A stretch of 8,907 nt of DNA, from NCBI GenBank assembly GCA_044353195.1, contig JBILCJ010000086.1:1-8907 (forward strand), given 5' to 3'. A program made the position numbers and the translations under genes. Numbering within the stretch: the first letter of the stretch is position 1; every line of letters starts with the position of its first letter. Positions 4,393 through 8,907 of this stretch are shown one piece after another. Below the pieces are notes generated by a model, which saw only the letters and a list, made by a program, of their open reading frames with translations, did not search any database and was not told the origin of the DNA. Origin of the DNA: UBA4416 sp044353195 (lineage in GTDB: Bacteria > Bacteroidota > Bacteroidia > B-17B0 > Aurantibacillaceae).

Positions 4393-7212
4393 TTATTTTG
4401 GTTGAATTGCTTCTAAAGTGATATCAATTTTCACATCTTCACCTAAACCACCACCTTCACCAATTCCAAATTGAGTGCGATTAATAATAGTTTCTCCATC
4501 AAATCCTATTACGTTTGCTGGCATTTCTTTTCCAGTTGACCAATCAGACCCATCTTTTGTTCCAACATAATTAAAGTTTAAATCAACATCTTTTGTAATG
4601 CCCTTAATTGTTAATTTACCTTTAGCCGTGTAAGAGAAAATACCACCTTCATTTTTAACTATTTCTGAAGATTCGAAAACAGCTTTAGTATGCTTAGCAA
4701 CATCAAAAAATTCAGGCTTATCTTTTAAATGACTATCACGCATACTGTTTTGAGTATTGATAGATTTCATGTCTAATCTAATATAAATTTTAGAACCTGC
4801 AGTGTTATCTAAATTAACATATCCGCTATCAACATTTATGCTACCTTTTGTATTACTGATAATGTGTTTGATACTAAAAGAAACAGATGAATGAGCTCCG
4901 TCTACCATGTAATTACCTTTAACCTCTGCAATATTTTTCATATTAGCAGACATTATGCTATCACACTGTGCTTTGCTTGTGCAAGTATATTCTTGTCCGT
5001 TGATGTTGCATTTAATAACTTCTTCAATCATCATACCATTTGAGCAACATTCTCCTTTTACAGAGCTTCCTCCGATTCCAACAATATATGGAGCGATTAC
5101 TAAAGAAACGATTGACATTAATTTAATTAAAATGTTCATCGAAGGTCCAGAAGTATCTTTAAATGGATCACCAACAGTATCACCCGTTACAGATGCTTTG
5201 TGTGGTTCTGATTTTTTGTAGAACATTTCACCATTAATTAATACACCTTTTTCAAATGATTTTTTAGCGTTATCCCAAGCGCCACCTGCGTTAGATTGAA
5301 AAATTCCCATTAACACACCTGATACTGTAACTCCCGCTAATACACCTCCTAAAACTTCTGGTCCGAAAATAAAACCAACGATGATTGGCGTAATTAAAGC
5401 AATTGCGCCTGGCAACATCATTTCGCGAATTGATGCTTTAGTAGAAATAGCAACACACTTTTCGTATTCTGGTTTTGCTTTGTATTCCATGATGCCAGGA
5501 ATTTCGCGAAACTGACGACGAACTTCTTGTACCATATCCATAGCAGCTTTTCCAACTGCTTGAATACACAATGCTGAGAAAATAAATGGAATCATCGCTC
5601 CAACAAATAAACCTGCTAATACAGGAGCTTTATAAATATCAATTGCATCAATGCCAGCAATACCAACAAAAGCAGCAAATAAAGCTAAAGATGTTAAAGC
5701 TGCAGAAGCAATCGCAAATCCTTTACCAGTAGCTGCTGTTGTATTACCAACTGCATCTAAATTATCAGTACGCTCACGAACTTCAGGAGGTAATTGGCTC
5801 ATTTCAGCAATACCACCAGCGTTATCAGCAATAGGTCCAAAAGCATCAATTGCTAATTGCATAGCCGTTGTTGCCATCATACCTGCAGCAGCGATCGCTA
5901 CACCATATAAACCAGCACAGTAATATGAACCCATAATACCAGCCGCTAATGTTAAAATAGGAATAACAGTAGATTTCATACCAACTGATAATCCACCAAT
6001 AATATTTGTTGCATGACCAGTTGATGATTGCTGAATAATAGACATTACAGGTGCTTTACCCATTGCTGTGTAATATTCAGTTACAATACTCATTATGGCA
6101 CCTACTACTGTACCAACTAATATCGCTCCAAAAACACCCATTTTAGTGAACTCTACACCACGCAAAGAAATGATTCCTTCAGGTAACATGTAATTTACGA
6201 TGAAGTAAGATGCTATTACAGTTAAAGCCATTGAAGCCCAGTTACCATAATTTAAAGCGTTTTGTACGTTTGATTTATCATCTTTAATTGTAACGAACCA
6301 TGTTCCAACAATAGAAAACAAAATACCTAATCCACAAATTACCATCGGTAGTAAAACTGGAGAGAATCCATTGAAACCATCCGTATAAATACCATTCACT
6401 TTTTCAATTACAATTTCTTGTCCTAATACCATAGTGGCTAAAATAGTTGCTACATAAGATCCAAATAAATCGGCCCCCATACCTGCAACGTCACCTACAT
6501 TATCACCAACGTTATCAGCGATTGTTGCAGGATTACGAACATCGTCTTCAGGAATACCTGCTTCTACTTTACCTACTAAATCCGCTCCAACATCAGCAGC
6601 TTTGGTATAAATACCACCACCAACACGCGCAAATAAAGCAATTGATTCAGCACCTAATGAAAAACCTGTTAATACCTCAATAGCTGTTTTCATTTGGTCG
6701 CTATTTACATCAACCACATTAAACATTTTTAAGAAAACAATGAATAATCCACCTAAACCAAACACTGCTAAACCAGCAACACCTAATCCCATTACTGTAC
6801 CACCAGTAAAAGAAACCTTTAATGCTTGTTTTAAACTTGTACGAGCCGCTTGTGTTGTACGAACGTTAGCTTTAGTAGCTACTTTCATACCAATGTATCC
6901 TGCAGTAGCAGAAAACACAGCTCCAATTATAAAAGAGATAGAGATAATCCAACTTGAATGAATTTCTTTACCATTTACTTCATGTATTGTTCCTGAATAG
7001 GCCAATAAAGCTGCTGCAAACACAACAAAAATACTTAACACTTTCCATTCAGCCTTTAAGAAAGCCATTGCTCCATCTGCTATGTAGCCTGCTAACTCTT
7101 GCATGTTTTTATCGCCAGCATCTTGCTTGCTAACCCAGGCAGATTTTACTGCCATTACAATTAATCCTACAATTCCTAATGCAGGTACTAAATAAATTAC
7201 TGATTCGTTCAT
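4393..7212 (-). CDS. hppA: Membrane-bound ion-pumping pyrophosphatase fused to a YceI domain
   Basis: The enzyme hydrolyses cytoplasmic PPi to pump ions across the inner membrane. Residues 1 to about 715 form a complete M-PPase. Its signatures are YTKAADVGADLVGKVE (Asp207, Asp211, Lys215, Glu217), PEDDVRNPATIADNVGDNVG (Asp223-224, Asp233, Asp237), DAFGPIADNAGG (Asp456, Asp463), and the C-terminal GGAWDNAKK and HKASVTGDTVGDPFKD motifs. Ala493 and Gly496 in GNTTAATGKG are the K+-dependent type. Glu189 in GAESIALFAR is at position 5.43, while helix 6 (DLFGSYVATI) has Gly and Ala at 6.53 and 6.57. This pattern indicates a Flavobacterium-type K+-dependent H+ pump rather than a Na+ pump. Residues 716-765 are a linker with five cysteines, and 766-936 are a YceI domain. 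At 939 residues it is about 200 longer than usual for this family. It is a single-gene unit with its own promoter and terminator. Catalytic identity is secure; ion choice is inferred. Confidence 0.96.
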   Translation of the reverse strand: MNESVIYLVPALGIVGLIVMAVKSAWVSKQDAGDKNMQELAGYIADGAMAFLKAEWKVLSIFVVFAAALLAYSGTIHEVNGKEIHSSWIISISFIIGAVFSATAGYIGMKVATKANVRTTQAARTSLKQALKVSFTGGTVMGLGVAGLAVFGLGGLFIVFLKMFNVVDVNSDQMKTAIEVLTGFSLGAESIALFARVGGGIYTKAADVGADLVGKVEAGIPEDDVRNPATIADNVGDNVGDVAGMGADLFGSYVATILATMVLGQEIVIEKVNGIYTDGFNGFSPVLLPMVICGLGILFSIVGTWFVTIKDDKSNVQNALNYGNWASMALTVIASYFIVNYMLPEGIISLRGVEFTKMGVFGAILVGTVVGAIMSIVTEYYTAMGKAPVMSIIQQSSTGHATNIIGGLSVGMKSTVIPILTLAAGIMGSYYCAGLYGVAIAAAGMMATTAMQLAIDAFGPIADNAGGIAEMSQLPPEVRERTDNLDAVGNTTAATGKGFAIASAALTSLALFAAFVGIAGIDAIDIYKAPVLAGLFVGAMIPFIFSALCIQAVGKAAMDMVQEVRRQFREIPGIMEYKAKPEYEKCVAISTKASIREMMLPGAIALITPIIVGFIFGPEVLGGVLAGVTVSGVLMGIFQSNAGGAWDNAKKSFEKGVLINGEMFYKKSEPHKASVTGDTVGDPFKDTSGPSMNILIKLMSIVSLVIAPYIVGIGGSSVKGECCSNGMMIEEVIKCNINGQEYTCTSKAQCDSIMSANMKNIAEVKGNYMVDGAHSSVSFSIKHIISNTKGSINVDSGYVNLDNTAGSKIYIRLDMKSINTQNSMRDSHLKDKPEFFDVAKHTKAVFESSEIVKNEGGIFSYTAKGKLTIKGITKDVDLNFNYVGTKDGSDWSTGKEMPANVIGFDGETIINRTQFGIGEGGGLGEDVKIDITLEAIQPK
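4405..4917 (-). other. YceI-like lipocalin-fold domain at the HppA C-terminus
   Basis: Residues 766-936 of the fusion form a complete YceI-family domain. It opens with GNYMVDGAHSSVSFSIKHI and continues with the MRDSHLKDKPEFFDVAKHTKA block, the TAKGKLTIKGITKDVDL strand pair, and a closing VKIDITLEA strand. YceI proteins are normally secreted or periplasmic eight-stranded barrels; structurally characterised members bind polyisoprenoid chains in the barrel. This copy has no signal peptide. In M-PPases with 16 helices both termini face the periplasm, so the pump itself would export the domain. The ligand and role are unknown. Confidence 0.9.
4918..5067 (-). other. Cysteine-rich linker between pump and YceI domain
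   Basis: Residues 716-765 follow the last M-PPase helix (IVSLVIAPYIVGIGG). They contain five cysteines at 722, 723, 735, 744 and 750, in GECCSNGMM, IKCNING, YTCTSK and AQCDS. The segment is polar and contains no membrane helix. With a periplasmic C-terminus the cysteines could form disulfides; metal or heme binding is possible, but no CxxCH heme motif is present. I do not recognise it as a named domain. Confidence 0.7.
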
Positions 7213-7237
7213 ATTATTACTTTATAAATAAGGGTTG

Positions 7238-7245
7238 CAAAAATA
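7238..7245 (-). promoter_or_regulatory. -7 element of the hppA promoter
   Basis: On the minus strand this reads TATTTTTG followed by CAACC, an exact match to the Bacteroidota primary-sigma -7 consensus TAnnTTTG. It implies a transcript start about 20 bases before the hppA ATG. About 20 bases upstream of it (near 7265-7268) the minus strand has a T-rich stretch but not a perfect TTTG -33 element. Confidence 0.5.
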
Positions 7246-7269
7246 AGAATTAATCTCTAAAATAAAAAT

Positions 7270-7295
7270 AATTAAAGCGTTGACGCTCACTAATT
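7270..7295. promoter_or_regulatory. Imperfect palindrome in the hppA/NlpC divergent region
   Basis: AGCGT-TG-ACGCT (7276-7287) is a perfect 5-bp inverted repeat with a 2-base centre, flanked by AATTA (7270-7274) and TAATT (7291-7295), which are also complementary. It is the most GC-rich patch in the 163-base divergent gap and lies just upstream of the expected hppA -33 region. It could be a regulator binding site; no family is assigned. Confidence 0.3.
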
Positions 7296-7361
7296 TAGAA
7301 ATAAAGCAATTTATTAGTCATAAAAACATACATTAAATGCTTAATTTTTACATAATTTAAA

Positions 7362-7369
7362 TACATTTA
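7362..7369 (+). promoter_or_regulatory. Possible -7 element of the NlpC/P60 gene
   Basis: TACATTTA matches TAnnTTTG except for the last base and lies 6 bases before the ATG at 7376. If used, the transcript would have almost no leader. The match is weak, and AT-rich sequence gives such hits by chance. Confidence 0.22.
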
Positions 7370-7375
7370 CCTTAC

Positions 7376-7861
7376 ATGAAACGCACTTTAATTTTATCAT
7401 TTATATTCATTTCGTTTTTAAGTAAAGCAGGTGTTTTTTATACAATTCAAACAGACAGTTTGCCGATTGACAGTTTGGTCAAATACAGTAAAATGTTTAT
7501 AGGAACACCTTATCAACATGGAAGTTGCACTCCTAAAAATGGATTTGATTGTTCTGGATTTGTTTATTTTGTATTTAATCACTTTAAAATAAAAACGCCT
7601 CGTTCTTCCATTGACTATCTTAATTATGGCAAACAAATTGAAATTGATTCTTGTATAGCTGGCGACATTATTGTTTTTACTGGCACGAATGCTAAAAATA
7701 GAAACCCCGGACATGTTGGAATCATTGTGTCTAAACCTGGTGAAGAGTTGCAATTCATTCATAGTTCGTCTAACAAAAAAAACGGTGGTGTGAAACTGTC
7801 AACCTTTACCGAATCACCTTACTATAAATTACGATTTCTGAAAATTGTAAGAATATCATAA
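7376..7861 (+). CDS. Secreted NlpC/P60 family cysteine peptidase
   Basis: This is a predicted peptidoglycan hydrolase of the NlpC/P60 family, which usually cleaves D-gamma-glutamyl-diaminopimelate or related bonds in cell-wall peptides. The 161-residue product has an N-terminal signal (MKR, then a hydrophobic run to about Ala18) and no lipobox. Its single catalytic domain begins near residue 34 (YSKMFIGTPYQHG). The catalytic Cys59 is in FDCSGFV, His113 in PGHVGII, and the third polar residue is His129 in FIHSSS. No SH3b or LysM binding domain is present, so this is a minimal enzyme. The ATG at 7376 is chosen because it directly precedes the signal peptide. It is divergent from hppA (163-base gap), and the thiamine riboswitch unit begins about 60 bases after its stop. 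No operon partner is seen. Family assignment is firm; the substrate is inferred. Confidence 0.93.
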   Translation: MKRTLILSFIFISFLSKAGVFYTIQTDSLPIDSLVKYSKMFIGTPYQHGSCTPKNGFDCSGFVYFVFNHFKIKTPRSSIDYLNYGKQIEIDSCIAGDIIVFTGTNAKNRNPGHVGIIVSKPGEELQFIHSSSNKKNGGVKLSTFTESPYYKLRFLKIVRIS

Positions 7862-7920
7862 ACGCATTAAGCTAAAATGATATCGATTCAAGTTTTTTTT
7901 AATAAAAACAAAATCTTATC

Positions 7921-7928
7921 TATATTTG
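7921..7928 (+). promoter_or_regulatory. -7 element of the promoter for the riboswitch-receptor unit
   Basis: TATATTTG followed by CA is an exact match to the Bacteroidota -7 consensus TAnnTTTG. It lies just before the TPP riboswitch, so transcription would start at about 7933-7936, at the 5' edge of the aptamer. About 20 bases upstream is a run of eight T (7893-7900) where the -33 element is expected, but no exact TTTG. Confidence 0.6.
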
Positions 7929-7932
7929 CATC

Positions 7933-8052
7933 AATCTTTTAGGGGTGCCCTATTCCAATTTGAATACGGCTGAGATTATACCCATTATTTACTTGACAAA
8001 GCGTCAATAAATATGCACCTGATCAGGATAATGCCTGCGTAGGGAAACAGTT
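7933..8052 (+). ncRNA. TPP riboswitch (THI element)
   Basis: This is a thiamine pyrophosphate-sensing aptamer in the leader of the receptor gene. The conserved blocks appear in order: AGGGGTGCCC (7941-7950), GGCTGAGA (7968-7975) with ACCC (7980-7983) closing P2, and CACCTGATCAGGATAATGCC then GCGTAGGGAA (8016-8046), the pyrophosphate-sensing half. An optional P3a stem is formed by TATTTA-c-TTGAC (7986-7997) with GTCAATAAATA (8003-8013). P1 is AT-rich with a central mismatch, from about 7933-7940 with 8045-8052. TPP binding is expected to turn the downstream gene off. Confidence 0.96.
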
Positions 8053-8059
8053 AATTAAA

Positions 8060-8089
8060 CGTTTTGCATCCCCTTGCAAAATGATTTTT
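8060..8089 (+). terminator. Candidate expression-platform terminator of the TPP riboswitch
   Basis: CGTTTTGCA (8060-8068) and TGCAAAATG (8075-8083) form a 9-bp stem with one G-U pair around the loop TCCCCT, followed after one base by five T (8085-8089). This resembles a weak intrinsic terminator. GCATCCCCT (8066-8074) can instead pair with AGGGGTGC (7941-7948) of the aptamer, with one bulge, giving a mutually exclusive antiterminator. An in-frame ATG at 8081 overlaps the 3' arm. The stem is AT-rich, so strength is uncertain. Confidence 0.5.
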
Positions 8090-8107
8090 AACAATAAAAA
8101 AACAAAA

Positions 8108-8907
8108 ATGAACACATTCAAAAAAACAGTAGCGCTCACCCTCATGTTGGGAAGTAGCCAACTTGCAAAATCTCAATTCATGTTGAGTGGAGTATTAACT
8201 TCTAAAGAAAAAAAAACGATTCCATTTGGCATCGTTAATTTAAAAAATACCTATTTAACTGCCCAAACAAATGCAAATGGCGAATATGCCTTTACTAATT
8301 TAAGAGACGGAAAATATGTTGTTGTTGCCTCTGGATTTGGATTTAAACCTGGTTTAGATTCAATCACACTTACTAAAAATTTGACATTAAATATTGAGTT
8401 AAATGAAAATCCATTAAACCTTGATGAAGTTATTTTAACCAGTACAAGAATGTATACTAATTCAATTTTTGCTCATAATAATATAACGAGCGAAGATTTA
8501 AAAAAACAAAACATAGGACAAGACTTACCATATGCTTTGAATTCAATACCTTCTGTAGTTATTAATTCGGATGCAGGCAATGGTGTAGGTTACACTGGCA
8601 TGAGAATTAGAGGAACAGACGGAACTCGCATAAACGTTACCATTAATGGAGTTCCTGTAAATGATGCTGAAAGTCAAATGACCTACTTCGTTAATATGCC
8701 AGATTTACTATCATCAACTGACAACATCCAAGTTCAACGAGGTGTTGGCACATCGGTCAATGGAGCTGGTGCTTTTGGAGCAAGTATTAATATGCAGACG
8801 AATACACTTCAGGAAAAATCCTACGCTAAAATTAATAATTCATTTGGGTCATTTAATACACTGAAAAATACCATTATGGCTGGAACGGGTTTAATCGATA
8901 AGCATTT
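8108..8907 (+). CDS. TonB-dependent outer-membrane receptor, probable thiamine uptake (partial)
   Basis: This is the first 266 codons of an outer-membrane active transporter energised by TonB; the reading frame is open at the window end. Residues 1-22 are a signal peptide ending AKS before Gln23. Residues about 24-100 are a carboxypeptidase-regulatory-like beta-sandwich (ANGEYAFTNLRDGKYVV), common in Bacteroidota receptors. A TonB-box-like DEVILTSTR lies at about 106-114. The plug runs from about 125 to 232 and includes SEDLKKQNIGQDLPYALNSI, MRIRGTDGTRINVTINGVPV, and IQVQRGVGTSVNGAGAFGASI. The first barrel strands follow. The TPP riboswitch in the leader predicts uptake of thiamine or a precursor; THI-controlled receptors near pnuT-type permeases are described in Bacteroidetes. 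ATG 8108 is preferred because it gives a compact signal peptide. In-frame ATG 8081 would add nine residues but lies within the leader hairpin. Confidence 0.93.
   Translation, partial: MNTFKKTVALTLMLGSSQLAKSQFMLSGVLTSKEKKTIPFGIVNLKNTYLTAQTNANGEYAFTNLRDGKYVVVASGFGFKPGLDSITLTKNLTLNIELNENPLNLDEVILTSTRMYTNSIFAHNNITSEDLKKQNIGQDLPYALNSIPSVVINSDAGNGVGYTGMRIRGTDGTRINVTINGVPVNDAESQMTYFVNMPDLLSSTDNIQVQRGVGTSVNGAGAFGASINMQTNTLQEKSYAKINNSFGSFNTLKNTIMAGTGLIDKH

Noticed and set aside
4900..5080. Possibility that the HppA-YceI join is a frameshift or missed stop between two genes
   Set aside because: The frame is continuous, the YceI part has no signal peptide or leader of its own, and the linker has coherent coding sequence. 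Error cannot be fully excluded without relatives, but nothing in the sequence suggests it.
5651..5923. Ala/Pro/Ile-rich plus-strand frame inside hppA
   Set aside because: It is the reverse complement of the Ala/Gly-rich membrane helices of HppA. No start signal or homology is seen.
6447..6683. Plus-strand open frame with a product rich in Leu, Gln, His and Tyr
   Set aside because: It lies entirely antisense to the most conserved catalytic part of the pyrophosphatase. The odd composition is the complement of that coding sequence.
7418..7762. Minus-strand open frame opposite the NlpC/P60 gene
   Set aside because: The plus-strand frame has intact Cys-His-His catalytic motifs and a signal peptide, while this one has no family features.
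7862..7905. T-run (7893-7900) after the NlpC/P60 gene as its terminator
   Set aside because: No convincing G/C stem precedes it; only short AT-rich or self-palindromic pairings (around ATCGAT) are available. It coincides with the expected -33 region of the next promoter.

Overview
The window comes from a Bacteroidota bacterium, most likely a flavobacterium-like lineage. It is AT-rich. Start codons have A/T-rich leaders with no clear Shine-Dalgarno sequence, and two good matches to the Bacteroidota -7 promoter element (TAnnTTTG) are present. The TonB-dependent receptor carries the N-terminal carboxypeptidase-regulatory-like domain typical of this phylum. No CRISPR array, tRNA, rRNA or insertion sequence is visible.

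Positions 16-4121 (minus strand) hold the front part of a respiratory complex I (NDH-1) operon, transcribed nuoA, nuoB, nuoC, nuoD, an extra gene, nuoE. The operon continues past the left edge, where nuoF would be expected. The extra gene between nuoD and nuoE encodes a predicted lipoprotein with a C-terminal two-helix membrane hairpin resembling the Pmp3/YqaE family. The nuoA-nuoB and nuoC-nuoD spacers contain related copies of the same non-coding element.

Positions 4335-7245 (minus strand) form a separate transcription unit with its own promoter and a strong intrinsic terminator. It encodes a 939-residue protein: a complete membrane-bound proton/sodium-pumping pyrophosphatase (HppA), a cysteine-rich linker, and a complete YceI-type lipocalin-like domain. 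The family's usual 16-helix topology would place the YceI domain in the periplasm. Sequence markers point to a K+-dependent, H+-pumping enzyme of the Flavobacterium type: the coupling glutamate is in helix 5, and Ala/Gly occupy the K+ site.

Positions 7376-7861 (plus strand) encode a small secreted NlpC/P60 cysteine peptidase, divergent from hppA. From 7921 to the right edge (plus strand) there is a promoter, a TPP riboswitch with a plausible terminator/antiterminator platform, and the first 266 codons of a TonB-dependent outer-membrane receptor. This arrangement predicts thiamine-repressed uptake of thiamine or a related compound.

Much of the window concerns membrane energetics: complex I builds an ion gradient from NADH, the pyrophosphatase builds one from PPi, and the TonB receptor spends inner-membrane gradient energy on import. 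The most unusual item is the pyrophosphatase-YceI fusion with its cysteine-rich linker. The Pmp3-like lipoprotein gene inside the nuo operon and the paired intergenic elements are secondary points of interest.
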